NCBI GenBank assembly: GCA_034422115.1
Contig: DAOUJW010000005.1
Coordinates: 135,437-199,436 of the forward strand
DNA: 64,000 nucleotides
Origin: DAOUJW01 sp034422115
GTDB taxonomy: Bacteria; Chloroflexota; Dehalococcoidia; Lucifugimonadales; UBA2985
Direction of reading: 5' to 3'
The stretch's first letter is position 1. The number at the start of each line of letters is the position of its first letter. Below the pieces are notes generated by a model. The model saw only the letters and a list, made by a program, of their open reading frames with translations. It ran no database searches and was not told the DNA's origin. A program made the position numbers and the translations under genes. Positions 1 to 9,210 of the stretch are shown here, piece by piece.

Positions 1-2
1 TG

Positions 3-689
3 GCCGGCAAATTCATTGGAGCGTTTGTCAGCGCGTACATCACCCGGCTTGAGGCTCCCCTTGCCATTGCCACGGGCCTCATGGCCAAGGGCGTGGCGGA
101 GATCGCGCTCCTTCTGCTGCTGCTCCACACGGGCGCCATCGACAAGGGGGTCTTCTCCCTGCTGGTGCTGGTCATGTTCGGCTACATGCTGCTTACGCCG
201 ATGGGCATCGGCTTCGCTCTCAGACGCCTCGAACACTCTGAGGACGTTACGCCCAGGGAGCAGGTCCCGCCGTCTCTCGACCGATTCGTCCTGGAGGGAA
301 TCCGTGTGAGGGACATCCTTGACCGGTCTCGGAGCCACCCGGAGCAGTCGCTATCCGTCAAGGCCTTTGCCGAGAACTGGCTGCTGCCGGAGCAGCACGA
401 CTACGTGGTGGTGAACCACGGGCAGTTGGCCGGGATAGTGTCCCTGAGCCTTCTGCGGTACCTCCCCCGCAGCGAGTGGGGCCGCACTTCACTGAGCGGC
501 GTGCTGCGCCAGACCACCCCCCACGCCCACTCCGACGAGTCGGTGGAGGACGCCCTGCAACGGATGACCGAAAGCGCTCTGACCGTGCTGCCCGTAATGG
601 ATGCGGAGACGGACGCCTTCATCGGCTCCATCTCCAGCTACGAGGTCCTGGAGATGATGGTCCTGACGGCCCGGGGCCACGAGATCTGA
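3..689 (+). CDS. Cation:proton antiporter with CBS domains (3' part)
   Basis: The reading frame is open from the left edge, so the 5' part is missing. The visible part begins inside the membrane domain of a monovalent cation:proton antiporter of the CPA2/Kef type: hydrophobic helices with the segment MAKGVAEIALLLLLL and a further helix ending LLTPMGI. After a charged linker (EHSEDVTPREQ) comes a cytoplasmic tail of about 130 residues that looks like a CBS-domain pair, with VRDILDRS opening the first and a VLPVMDAETDAFIGSIS strand-turn-strand in the second. CBS pairs usually bind adenine nucleotides and gate transport. It lies in the same orientation as nhaA, suggesting an ion-homeostasis neighbourhood. 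The family is fairly clear; the ion is unknown. Confidence 0.75.
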   Translation, partial: AGKFIGAFVSAYITRLEAPLAIATGLMAKGVAEIALLLLLLHTGAIDKGVFSLLVLVMFGYMLLTPMGIGFALRRLEHSEDVTPREQVPPSLDRFVLEGIRVRDILDRSRSHPEQSLSVKAFAENWLLPEQHDYVVVNHGQLAGIVSLSLLRYLPRSEWGRTSLSGVLRQTTPHAHSDESVEDALQRMTESALTVLPVMDAETDAFIGSISSYEVLEMMVLTARGHEI

Positions 690-855
690 CACGCCACGCT
701 TCTGCCCCCGACGGCGCGGCATTCCCGCCATGAGCAGCTTGTGTTGGACGCTTTGGGCTAATCATTGATAGAATGACTCCGTTATGCCATCCCCTGTTCT
801 AGCGCCCCTGCGTCAAGGCGGCCGGCTGAAGGCCAGCAGGTAACTTCAGGTACAC

Positions 856-2181
856 ATGTCCAGGCAACCGTCTAACCTCGTCAGAGCGCTGCGAGTACCC
901 GTACAGAACTTCATTCACACCGAAGAGGTCGGTGCGATCGTCCTGCTGCTGGCCTCGGTGGCCGCTCTCGGCCTGGCCAACTCCCCCTGGTCCGACGAAT
1001 ACTTTGACTTCTGGCACACCTACATATCGATAGACATCCACATCTTTGCCCTGTCAGAGGACCTGGGGCACCTGGTGAACGATGGCCTCATGGCCGTCTT
1101 CTTCTTCGTTGTTGGCCTGGAGATTAAGCGGGAGCTGCTCCACGGGGAGCTGTCCACCGTCAGGAAGGCGACCCTGCCCGTGGCTGCGGCCATAGGCGGC
1201 ATGGCAGTCCCGGCGTTGATCTATTTCTCCTTCAACCAGTCGGGCGAGGAGTCGTTAGGCTGGGGCATCCCCATGGCAACCGACATTGCGTTTGCCCTTG
1301 GCGTGCTGGCGCTCCTGGGAAGCAGGATTCCGCCTGAGCTGAGGGTGTTCCTCCTTGGCCTGGCCGTCTTCGACGACCTGGGGGCCATAGCCGTCATCGC
1401 CATCTTCTACGTCGACACAATCAGTTGGACGGACCTCGGCCTGGGCGTTGCGACATTCGCTGCGATTGCGGCCTGCATCCGCATGGGCGCACGCTCCTCT
1501 GTGTTGTACGTCATCTTGTGCATCGTAATGTGGCAGTTCTTCCTCAAGTCCGGCGTCCACGCGACGCTGGTCGGAGTCCTCGTGGCCGCCGTAGTGCCCT
1601 CCGAGCCGCATATCCATCGAAGGGACTACGCCGACGCCGTGGAGGGCCTGCTCCACGAATACAGGACTGCTATAGCGAACGAGGACGAAGACAGGGCGGA
1701 GGTCATACTGGAGGAGATAGAGAGGCTCAGCCGCGGCACCGAAGGCCCTATGGAGCGCCTGGAAGGGATCATTCACCCCTGGGTGAGTTTCCTCATTCTT
1801 CCCGTCTTTGCCCTGGCCAACGCCGGCATAGTATTCACCTCTGAGACAGTCTCAGAGGCTGCGGCCAGCAGCGTTACTCTGGGCATCGCGGCGGGCCTTC
1901 TGGCGGGCAAAGTTGCCGGGATCATGGGGTTCACCTGGCTGGCCGTCCGACTGGGCATAGGCGCGCTGCCGTCGGCGGTCACATGGGGCCACGTGCTTGG
2001 GGTCGCCTCCCTGTGCGGAATGGGGTTCACCGTCTCCCTCTTCATCTCCGGAATCGCCTTTGACGATCCCGCCATGGTGGACCAGGCGAAGATAGGCGTG
2101 TTCGGCGCGTCCCTCGCGGCGGGCGCGGCGGGATACCTGTTCCTCCGCTTCACAAGCGCCGGGCGCGCCGACGCATCGTGA
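856..2181 (+). CDS. nhaA: Na+/H+ antiporter NhaA
   Basis: A 441-residue inner-membrane Na+/H+ antiporter that exchanges cytoplasmic sodium for protons. The family signatures are intact: ATDIAFALG (Asp143) and VFDDLGAI (Asp173-Asp174), matching E. coli Asp133 and Asp163-Asp164 of the ion-binding site. About a dozen hydrophobic helices are visible. Between helices, around residues 255-305, there is a charged cytoplasmic insertion (RRDYADAVEGLL to ERLSRGTEGPMERLE) found in longer NhaA proteins. The C-terminal helices (LCGMGFTVSLFISGIAF) are typical. The ATG at 856 starts a normal N-terminus (VQNFIHTEEVGAIVLLLAS). It follows another antiporter on the same strand, but 166 bases separate them. Confidence 0.95.
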   Translation: MSRQPSNLVRALRVPVQNFIHTEEVGAIVLLLASVAALGLANSPWSDEYFDFWHTYISIDIHIFALSEDLGHLVNDGLMAVFFFVVGLEIKRELLHGELSTVRKATLPVAAAIGGMAVPALIYFSFNQSGEESLGWGIPMATDIAFALGVLALLGSRIPPELRVFLLGLAVFDDLGAIAVIAIFYVDTISWTDLGLGVATFAAIAACIRMGARSSVLYVILCIVMWQFFLKSGVHATLVGVLVAAVVPSEPHIHRRDYADAVEGLLHEYRTAIANEDEDRAEVILEEIERLSRGTEGPMERLEGIIHPWVSFLILPVFALANAGIVFTSETVSEAAASSVTLGIAAGLLAGKVAGIMGFTWLAVRLGIGALPSAVTWGHVLGVASLCGMGFTVSLFISGIAFDDPAMVDQAKIGVFGASLAAGAAGYLFLRFTSAGRADAS

Positions 2182-2232
2182 AAAGCCCAAAACTGGAAGC
2201 GCTACAACGTCTGTGCGGGAGGATGAACAATA

Positions 2233-2691
2233 ATGACAGTATCGCCGAAGATAAACCCCTTCCTCTGGTTTGACGGCCAGTGCCAGGAGGCGGCAGAGTT
2301 CTACGTCTCGGTGTTCCCCGACTCCCGGATACTGGGCAGCGAGGATCTGCAGACCGGCCCCGCCAAGGGCAGCGGGTTCGTGGAGTTTGAGATTGGCGGC
2401 CTGAAGTTCGCGGCCGTGGACGGCGGCCCGATGTACAAGTTCACGCCCGCCATATCCTTCGTTGTCCCGTGCGAATCCCAGGAGGAGATAGACTACTACT
2501 GGGAAAGGCTCTCGGAGGGTGGAGAGAAGGGCCAGTGCGGCTGGCTGGTGGACAGGTTCGGGGTGTCCTGGCAGGTAATCCCCGCGGCCCTTGGCGAGCT
2601 TATGGAGAGCGCGCCGGAGACCGTCATGGAGGCGCTGCTGACAATGCAGAAGATAGACATTGAGCAACTGCGCCAGGCGGCAATGGGTTAG
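2233..2691 (+). CDS. VOC-family protein (PhnB/3-demethylubiquinone methyltransferase-like fold)
   Basis: A 152-residue protein of the vicinal oxygen chelate superfamily, subgroup PhnB. It starts with INPFLWFDGQCQEAAEFYVSVF, the usual opening of this group, and carries EFEIGGLKFAAVDGGP and a C-terminal DRFGVSWQVIP strand. A purine-rich GGGAGGA ribosome site lies just upstream of the ATG. Despite the database name, members of this subgroup are mostly uncharacterised and are not proven methyltransferases; a metal-dependent or antibiotic-resistance-like binding role is possible. It sits 11 bases before the YdeI-like gene on the same strand, so the two are probably cotranscribed. Confidence 0.85.
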   Translation: MTVSPKINPFLWFDGQCQEAAEFYVSVFPDSRILGSEDLQTGPAKGSGFVEFEIGGLKFAAVDGGPMYKFTPAISFVVPCESQEEIDYYWERLSEGGEKGQCGWLVDRFGVSWQVIPAALGELMESAPETVMEALLTMQKIDIEQLRQAAMG

Positions 2692-2702
2692 CGCGTGTAT
2701 AG

Positions 2703-3344
2703 ATGCCGATGATAGATGAAATTGGCGCCCACCCCGCCGATGGCCGACCCCTCCTTCAAGCGGAGACCCGCGAGGAGTGGCGCGGCTGGCTTGGGCAAAA
2801 CCACGATAAGTCGGACGGCGTCTGGCTTGTCTCCTGGAAGAAGGCCGCGGGCAAGCCCTTTGTCCCGTACACGGACAGCGTTGATGAGGCGCTGTGCTTC
2901 GGGTGGGTGGACTCCAGGCCCAACAAGCTGGACGAAGACCGGGCCATGAGGCTCTTCACGCCCCGCAATCCCAAGAGCCCCTGGTCGCGCATCAACAAGG
3001 AGAAGGTGGAGCGTCTGATGCAGCAGGGGCTGATGGCTGAGGCCGGCGTCAGGCTGGTTGAGGCGGCCAAGTCGGACGGCTCATGGACCGTCTATGATGA
3101 GATAGAGGACCTGGTCATACCACCGGATCTGGCCTCCGCGCTGGTGGAGAACAACACAGCCGCGGCCTTTTTCCAGAGCTTCCCCGACTCCTCCAAGAAG
3201 AACATCCTCTGGTGGATAAAGTCGGCCCGGAGGCCGGAGACTAGGGCTGCGCGGGTGGCCCAGGCAGTGGAGCTGGCGGCAAAGAACCGGATGGCCAACC
3301 ACCCCAAGGGTCGCGACCAGGGGCCAAAGCCCCGCGCCGGCTGA
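2703..3344 (+). CDS. YdeI/OmpD-associated family protein
   Basis: A 213-residue soluble protein of the YdeI/OmpD-associated family. Recognisable family blocks are an early GVWLVSWKKAAGK segment, VDEALCFGWVDSRPNKLDEDRAM in the middle and FPDSSKKNILWWIKSARRPETRAARV near the C-terminus. In enteric bacteria YdeI has been linked to resistance to cationic antimicrobial peptides; the molecular activity is unknown. Length is close to the family norm. It follows the VOC gene by 11 bases and is probably in the same transcript. The C-terminus is basic (KGRDQGPKPRAG). Confidence 0.8.
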   Translation: MPMIDEIGAHPADGRPLLQAETREEWRGWLGQNHDKSDGVWLVSWKKAAGKPFVPYTDSVDEALCFGWVDSRPNKLDEDRAMRLFTPRNPKSPWSRINKEKVERLMQQGLMAEAGVRLVEAAKSDGSWTVYDEIEDLVIPPDLASALVENNTAAAFFQSFPDSSKKNILWWIKSARRPETRAARVAQAVELAAKNRMANHPKGRDQGPKPRAG

Positions 3345-3350
3345 GACCCG

Positions 3351-3662
3351 TTAGCTGCTGCCCCCACGCTCAGGCGCGTCCAGGCCCGCGGCCTGCCTGA
3401 AAGTGCGCGTCAGGTCCTCAATGAAAATCCGGTCAAAGTCGCCGTAGTGGCCGCTGTTCTCGTCGTCCTTCAGGGGCTCCGCCCACATGTACCTGACGTC
3501 CCGCCAGTCGATAGGGAACTGAGGCTCATCAAAGAAGTGCCTTACGGCGTCAAAGGGGCTGGTCGCCTCCACGTAGCCCATCATCTGGAAGTTCTCGTAG
3601 ATGTTGCCCGAGCGAGAGAGGAACTCCCCCTTCATGGCAGCCAGCACGATGAACTTTGGCAT
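3351..3662 (-). CDS. Hypothetical protein
   Basis: A 103-residue acidic protein that I do not recognise. It opens MPKFIVLAAMKGEFLSRSG, has an aromatic middle (FFDEPQFPIDWRDVRYMWAEP) and ends in a polar tail. No signal peptide or membrane segment is visible. The start is supported by a GAGG-type ribosome site just upstream on the minus strand. It is convergent with the YdeI-like gene, their ends being 6 bases apart. The region MGYVEATSPFDAVRHFF resembles small proteins that predict a field-response of unknown role, but no function can be assigned. Confidence 0.6.
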   Translation of the reverse strand: MPKFIVLAAMKGEFLSRSGNIYENFQMMGYVEATSPFDAVRHFFDEPQFPIDWRDVRYMWAEPLKDDENSGHYGDFDRIFIEDLTRTFRQAAGLDAPERGGSS

Positions 3663-3773
3663 ACGAGCCTCCTCAGCAGCAAGCGCCGATACGGAATGGT
3701 GGAATCATAAGCTGGCCTTTGGATGTAGGTCAATGCCGACGGATTGAATGAGAGCCGGCAACTACTATCGAAT

Positions 3774-3842
3774 CGTCATGCCCGTGACGACGGGCATCCA
3801 GGAGGGGTGCGGTGTGGACTCCCGACTCCTCGGGAGTGACAG
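3774..3842. repeat. Intergenic double-hairpin repeat element
   Basis: A 69-base element made of two hairpins. The first is ATGCCCGT-GACG-ACGGGCAT (3778-3797), the second ACTCCCGA-CTCC-TCGGGAGT (3818-3837). The outer ends GTCA and TGAC are also inverted. The pattern matches the widespread short intergenic repeats of the GTCATnCCCG...CGGGnATCCAG type found in many bacterial genomes. It may act as a bidirectional transcription terminator between the hypothetical gene and yraN. Confidence 0.7.
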
Positions 3843-3853
3843 TATGGCCCACC

Positions 3854-4234
3854 CTACAACCCGCTTGGTACCGCATTCTCCATCAGCTCTATGCGGGTGA
3901 TGCGCCCCCGGCCGTCAACCTCCACAGCCACCAGATCGATGCGCCACTGCTCCGGCAGGTCCGATCTTGACTGCATGTACGTCTCCGCAGTGGCAATGAG
4001 CTTCCGCTCCTTGTCCGGCGTTATCGACTCCTCGGGAGACCCAAAGTTCCCGCCGCTCCGGGTGCGCACCTCCAGGAACACCAGGCAGTCACCCTCCTGC
4101 GCGATGATGTCCACCTCGCCGTAGGGACAACGGAAGTTGGTGTCCAGGATGGCGTAGCCCCTGCTCTCCAGGTAGCCCCTCGCCGCCCGCTCCCCCGCCT
4201 CCCCCAGCCGTATGCGGCGGCCGCCGTCAGCCAT
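3854..4234 (-). CDS. YraN/UPF0102 family protein
   Basis: A 126-residue protein of the UPF0102 (YraN) family, predicted from fold to be related to Holliday-junction resolvase-like nucleases. The core is intact: LGEAGERAARGYLESRGYAILDTN, then CPYGEVDIIAQEGDCLVFLEVRTRSG, giving the E-x(n)-D-x(n)-E-x-R/K nuclease-like pattern. I place the start at the ATG at 4234, giving MADGGRRIRLGEAGE, because the upstream in-frame extension is not family-like. That start overlaps the end of rnhB by 8 bases, a coupling of rnhB and yraN seen in many bacteria. Confidence 0.9.
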   Translation of the reverse strand: MADGGRRIRLGEAGERAARGYLESRGYAILDTNFRCPYGEVDIIAQEGDCLVFLEVRTRSGGNFGSPEESITPDKERKLIATAETYMQSRSDLPEQWRIDLVAVEVDGRGRITRIELMENAVPSGL

Positions 4235-4862
4235 AGCGGGCGTCCTCCACGGCCCGCACGGGCGCAAAGGAGCGCCGGTGAATCGGGCACGGCCCCAGGC
4301 TGCGCAGCCGCGCCAGGTGTGCCGGCGTGGGATACCCCTTGTGCGCGGCGAAGCCGTAGCCCGGGTGCCTGGCGTCCTCCTCCGTCATCAGCCTGTCACG
4401 GGTGACCTTGGCAACTATGGACGCCGCCGCTATCGACAGGCACTTGCGGTCCCCCTTGATGATGGCCTTGAACGGCAGGCCGCTCTCCGGCAGCTTCACG
4501 GCGTCGATGAGCAGGAAGCCGGGAGGCTCCGGCAGCCCGCGTATGGCCCGCAGCATGGCCTCCCTGGTGGCAGGCACAATGCCCAGGGCGTCCACGTCCT
4601 CCGACGAGACAACACCCGCAGACCAGCCAATGCCCGACTCCCGCATGTGGCTAAAGAGAGTCTCCCTCTGCTTAGCAGTCAACTGCTTGCTGTCCCGCAC
4701 ACCCGCCAGCCAGGGCAGGCTAGCATCAACGGGAAGCACGACAGCCCCGGCCACCACCGGCCCGGCCAGCGGCCCCCTGCCCGCCTCGTCTACGCCGGCG
4801 ACTGCGCGGTGGCCCAGGGCTCGCAGCGCCATCTCCTCATCAAGGTTTGGTGGTGGATTCAA
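4227..4862 (-). CDS. rnhB: Ribonuclease HII
   Basis: A 211-residue RNase HII, which cleaves RNA in RNA-DNA hybrids and removes single ribonucleotides from DNA. The motif AGVDEAGRGPLAGPV with Asp25 and Glu26 is the first catalytic pair; VRDSKQLTAKQRETLF and IKGDRKCLSIAAASIVAKVTRDR follow in the usual order, and the C-terminal GYPTPAHLARLRSLGPCPIHRRSF is typical. It starts 9 bases after the end of the restriction gene and overlaps yraN, so the four leftward genes could form one transcript in which the restriction system has been inserted upstream of a housekeeping pair. Confidence 0.95.
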   Translation of the reverse strand: MNPPPNLDEEMALRALGHRAVAGVDEAGRGPLAGPVVAGAVVLPVDASLPWLAGVRDSKQLTAKQRETLFSHMRESGIGWSAGVVSSEDVDALGIVPATREAMLRAIRGLPEPPGFLLIDAVKLPESGLPFKAIIKGDRKCLSIAAASIVAKVTRDRLMTEEDARHPGYGFAAHKGYPTPAHLARLRSLGPCPIHRRSFAPVRAVEDARYG

Positions 4863-4870
4863 GATCTACC

Positions 4871-7387
4871 TTAGAGCCTCGTAAACGCTTTAGGGAACTC
4901 AGTCTCATTAAACAGGATTCTAAATGTGCCTTTGACCGGGCCATCACTAACTTGCATTTTACCTACGTTGAAAGCATTCTCCAGTGTCTCAAATACTTTT
5001 TTCTTGTACTCAGTGTCCGGGTGGCCTCTCAGGTGTTCCCCTTTCGTTTCAAAGACCAGCAGGTGAGGCTTACCATAGGTTTCACCCGCCATGGCAATGA
5101 AGTCAGGGTAAATCCGTTCACGCTTCCACCCCCGCAGGTAATATTCCTGATGCTGTCGTACTCCAACTCTATGCCACCATCGTAATGCCCTTCGCTCATC
5201 AATATAGCGGGCAAAGCTGTGTTCTAGTATAGAATCAAATTGGCGTTCAAAAAGAGGCTCAAACAGGCTCAACTGCAGAGGCCTGCCATAGTTAAGGAGC
5301 GTACGGTCGTCGGCTGTTGCGGGTATCTCGTAGGAATCCACCATACGATAGTTCGCCTCGCTTGACTCTAGATCGAAACGTATTTTGTTGTCCTTGAACA
5401 GCTTGTCTCGGAAGATTTTCTCCCCCTGTTTCTCCACCTCAAGTATTACGTGCTGCGAAAGTGAGTTCGCCAAATAGAGGCGTCTGTCATACGTAACTTC
5501 TTCACTTTCATCCGCTTCCCTTAGCTGGCGGAGTAGGTCTTGTACGATACGGGCAGCCTGCCAAGGATTCGGTACTATATCCGAAATATAGCGAGCGAAA
5601 TACGATACTTTTATGGACTTGTCAATCTGCAATGCTTGGGGAGGGTAAAACAGCGGCTGAGTTTCACCCACGTCAACGGACGCCATCTGCATTTGGGGAC
5701 CTTCGTGCATGGTGCTTTGTGGATTTGGAGCTTTTATCGCGTCCCAGTCCACGTCTGCTAAGATATGCTTCTGGTAGTCCAGTTCACACCATCCATCACC
5801 TTCAGCATGGAGCACTCTGGGAAGGAATATGTCTAGACCACGAAACTGCTCCCGTCTTAGCACCGGGACGGGCTTAGCAGTCAAGTACTGATCGCTTCTC
5901 ACGTCGTCACCAAGCCCAGTAAAGCCTTCCTGTTCCAAGCCGTTCTTAACTCGCTGCACGGCAATCCCTACATCAGTGTTACAACAATAGACGTAGCATT
6001 GGTCTAGAGTCTCTCGTCCGGTGCGTCGCGCATTTGGCTGACGCATCACACGCCCAACCAACTGTGTTATAGCGCGCTGCGCTCTGGTATTGTCCAGCAT
6101 TACCAACAAATACGCGAATGGGCAGTCCCAACCCTCCATGAGAGCAGATTGGGTAATAATCCAGCGCACCTGTGACTCTTCCGATAGTAAATCCTCGCGG
6201 CCTAACTCATCATTCTTAGCCGCCTTCACACGAATGGAGTCAGGAGGTACACTCAAATTCTGAATAAGATGCTTCCGCACATCCTCAGCATGGACATGTT
6301 CTCCATCTTGCTGGTCTTTCCCTGTACGCTCCACACGCACTACCGCGATGGGTCTAATGTAGCGCCCCTCACCCATCTGTAACGATTGCGCTTCTTTGGA
6401 AAGCTCTTCCAATTTCTCCGCAGATTTGTTCAGTGTGTATTTCCACTCGGCGCTGACATAAGACGTAACTTTCACAGGCAGCTTGATCATCTCCTCAGCT
6501 TTAAGGTCAACGCCGGAAACATCAACAAGTAGGTTACTCTTACGCCGACTGGGAGTGGCAGATAGCTCTATAACCAAGCTGGGATCCAGTTGCCCTACCC
6601 AGTTCATCAGCTTATCGCTGGATTCCGCGGAATTGCCATATGCCTTGTGCGCTTCGTCCAGCACCACCACAGGTCTATGTATCTTAAACACATTGAGCAG
6701 GCTATGGCTGACCGGTCCATCTGCGGAGGTACGGTTCAGGTCGGGGTACCGCTTCAGCAGGCGAGAATCAGCAAGTGCGTCATCACTATCAGGAAACAGG
6801 GTGGGATAGCGTCCAGAATCTCTGAACATACGATAAAAGCTATTGTTGTTCTTATGGTTGGCGGACTGCATTGACACCAACATAACGCACATGTAATGGG
6901 CGATGTCAGAGGCTGTAAAAGGATCATCCTTCTCCAGCATTTTGACGCGCCCGCCGCTGGCCCGCTCCAGCATTTGCCTATACGGGTGCTCTCGGTTCCA
7001 CAACGCGGCTTTTGTCTGTTGGTAGATGGCGGTGGATGGCACCATCCACAGATTTAGCCCTGTGGGGCGATTGAGACGCTCCAGCGCTGCGGCTGCAACC
7101 AAGGTTTTGCCGCCACCAGTGGGAATCTTGAAACACACGTGCGGTATAGGACGCTCAGCTTCATCTCTGCGATCAACATAATCTCCTGCGCTCTCGGCTA
7201 CGCTTCCAGACGCCTTCAATGCCATCCAGGCATTCTTGGGGTAGTTGCTGAGCTCTTCTGGAACAGGCAACCCAGCACCGCGTAGAGCCTCAATCCCCCT
7301 GTTGGACCCTTCCTCTGCCTCGCGAATAGCATCAAGCCACCGTCCGAACGCGTCCAGGGTGCGAGACTGGTACTCTTTCAGCTCCAT
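4871..7387 (-). CDS. Type III restriction enzyme, Res subunit
   Basis: An 838-residue superfamily 2 helicase-nuclease, the restriction subunit of a type III system. Visible parts: Walker A PTGGGKT (residues 89-95), DEAH box (243-246), SATPSRRK (about 275), helicase motif VI QLVGRVMRQPNARRTGRET, and a C-terminal PD-(D/E)xK nuclease region with YPDFIAMAG followed by LLVFETKGEHLRGH. It acts with the Mod subunit encoded 11 bases upstream, translocating between two inversely oriented sites and cutting nearby. The gene is AT-richer than its neighbours, suggesting horizontal acquisition. The frame appears intact. If Mod is not made, this protein would normally be inactive, since Res depends on Mod for target recognition. 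Confidence 0.93.
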   Translation of the reverse strand: MELKEYQSRTLDAFGRWLDAIREAEEGSNRGIEALRGAGLPVPEELSNYPKNAWMALKASGSVAESAGDYVDRRDEAERPIPHVCFKIPTGGGKTLVAAAALERLNRPTGLNLWMVPSTAIYQQTKAALWNREHPYRQMLERASGGRVKMLEKDDPFTASDIAHYMCVMLVSMQSANHKNNNSFYRMFRDSGRYPTLFPDSDDALADSRLLKRYPDLNRTSADGPVSHSLLNVFKIHRPVVVLDEAHKAYGNSAESSDKLMNWVGQLDPSLVIELSATPSRRKSNLLVDVSGVDLKAEEMIKLPVKVTSYVSAEWKYTLNKSAEKLEELSKEAQSLQMGEGRYIRPIAVVRVERTGKDQQDGEHVHAEDVRKHLIQNLSVPPDSIRVKAAKNDELGREDLLSEESQVRWIITQSALMEGWDCPFAYLLVMLDNTRAQRAITQLVGRVMRQPNARRTGRETLDQCYVYCCNTDVGIAVQRVKNGLEQEGFTGLGDDVRSDQYLTAKPVPVLRREQFRGLDIFLPRVLHAEGDGWCELDYQKHILADVDWDAIKAPNPQSTMHEGPQMQMASVDVGETQPLFYPPQALQIDKSIKVSYFARYISDIVPNPWQAARIVQDLLRQLREADESEEVTYDRRLYLANSLSQHVILEVEKQGEKIFRDKLFKDNKIRFDLESSEANYRMVDSYEIPATADDRTLLNYGRPLQLSLFEPLFERQFDSILEHSFARYIDERRALRWWHRVGVRQHQEYYLRGWKRERIYPDFIAMAGETYGKPHLLVFETKGEHLRGHPDTEYKKKVFETLENAFNVGKMQVSDGPVKGTFRILFNETEFPKAFTRL

Positions 7388-7398
7388 TTGCCCTTATC

Positions 7399-9047
7399 TC
7401 ACCCTGTCCTGTAAAGCTCATACGGCAACTGGCAGAATGTAATGCGCATATTGGTAAGTTCCCGTTGGCCTATGTACTTGGCAGCCGCAAAGACAACGGC
7501 CTCTTTGTCATTTTCGAGAGCGGCACTTATGCGGTTGACCCTTTCCTCATTTAGGACAGCCTTGTTACTACGCAGAAACTCGACACCCGGTTCGTAGACC
7601 AGGTAATAATTTTTGTTGCCGTTGGTGTAGAACAAACCATCCTCATTCTGAGGTTTCAAGCTGGTTTCTCCGGCAGATATTCCGGAGTCCGTATGCAGCA
7701 GATAGGCGGCCAACGCAGCATAATCAGGCAGAGCTTCTCCCGTCAGCATACCCTCCAGTTCAATGGGGGACCCTAGAGTACAGTAGCTGAAGGAGCCTCC
7801 CAAGCCTTTCCTTAGGGATTTGTCTTTAGTATTCGGGACTCCATTGATGACGCGGCGCACCCGCTCGGCGGTTACAGTGTCAGCATAGTCTTCACACTCG
7901 ACTAGGATGAACTTGCGGTTGCCTCCGTCTTCCTGGTTCAGGGCGAGTACGGCATGAGCAGTAGTGCCACTGCCGGCAAAGGAGTCCAAGATAATGGAAT
8001 CGGGGTCTGAGGCGATGCGCAAGATGCGGTCTACTAACCCGACTGATTTAGGATTATCGAAGGGATTGTCGCTTTCGTAAAATATCTCCTTAATCAACTT
8101 TCGGGCAGAATCTGTATGGCCTACTTCATCATGAGGCCAGATTGTAAGGGGAACCACACCCTGTTGAACTTCTTGCAAATACCTCTTTAACTGTGGTCTG
8201 CCTCTACCCTTCTTACCAAAAAATACACGTCCTTCATCTATCCAAAGAGCCATAGTCTCTGGAGGTACTCGCCAGCATGTACCCTGAGCTGGGGTATGTG
8301 ACTGGCCAGTATTGGGATTAATCACAGGGTAATCGTACTCTGGGGAATAGCTTTTAGCAGTTAAATTGTCGGTCCTCCAAGGCCCTTTGCCGTCTTGGTC
8401 ATCGTACCTGAACCGTTTATTCTGTTTCTCAGTGCGTGGGAGTAGATTTCTATCCCACCCTGTACTTGTGGTAGCGTCCCATCGATTTTTGGCATAACAA
8501 AGGACAAAGTCATGATTATCAGAAAAATACTTAGCGTCATTGGTTGGTGCGTATTTTTTTGCCATACAAAATTTGTGATAAAGTTCCTACCGCCAAAAAT
8601 CTCGTCTATTAGCATCCGCAGGTGATGCTGTTCGTTGTCGTCTATGGATATGAAAATCACTCCATCGTCGGAAAGTAGCTCTTTCAGCAGATGGAGGCGG
8701 GGCCACATCATGCAGAGCCATTTGTCGTGGCGTTCCAAGTCTTCACCGTCAACCGGGCTGTTATGCTTCAACCACTCCTTCATAAGAGGGCTGTTTACGT
8801 TGTCGTTATAACTCCAGTCCTTGTTGCCGGTGTTGTAGGGCGGATCTATGTATATGCACTTGACGCGGCCGGCGTAGCGAGGGAGCAGCGCCTTCAGCGC
8901 GTGCAGGTTGTCACCGTGGATAATGAGGTTGTCGTCAGCGCCCGTCGAATTCAGGGAGCGTGTGGAGTCCGGAATGAGGGGCCGGTAGGGAACGGTGCGA
9001 TGGTGGGCATAGATATGCTGCTTGCCTTTGAACTCCAGCGTAGGCAT
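7399..9047 (-). CDS. Type III DNA adenine methyltransferase (Mod), frameshifted
   Basis: A beta-class N6-adenine methyltransferase, the recognition and modification subunit of the type III system. The 5' part (from ATG 9047) has motif IV, IDPPYNTGNKDW, and SDDGVIFISIDDNEQ; the 3' part has motif I, DSFAGSGTTAHAVLALN. The order IV before I is the beta class. The frame breaks at an A7 run on the coding strand (plus-strand T7 at 8554-8560), about codon 163. Adding one A would join WQKK to YAPTNDAKYFSDNHDF and give 549 residues. The break may be a sequencing or assembly error, phase variation, or slippage on the A tract; type III mod genes elsewhere are known to be phase-variable. Ribosome site GGGGG precedes the ATG. 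Confidence 0.85.
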
Positions 9048-9144
9048 AGAATTACCCCCGTATAATCACATCGTGTGAATAATATCACTCGCTTTAGGAC
9101 AGGTAAAGACTGGCCGGAAATACGCCTCTCCCTCCCCATCCCGT

Positions 9145-9152
9145 GCTATAAT
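9145..9152 (+). promoter_or_regulatory. Extended -10 promoter element
   Basis: The sequence TGCTATAAT ends at 9152, a perfect extended -10 (TGn plus TATAAT). No clear -35 is seen at the usual distance, as is normal for extended -10 promoters. It lies about 60 bases upstream of the CoA-transferase ATG at 9211. An almost identical element, CGTGCTATAAT, precedes the alcohol dehydrogenase gene near 51150. Confidence 0.55.
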
Positions 9153-9210
9153 AGCTCCACGATTCTCAGCCCCAACCGCCAACCACGCAAGGGCAGCCGG
9201 AGGTGGCCTG

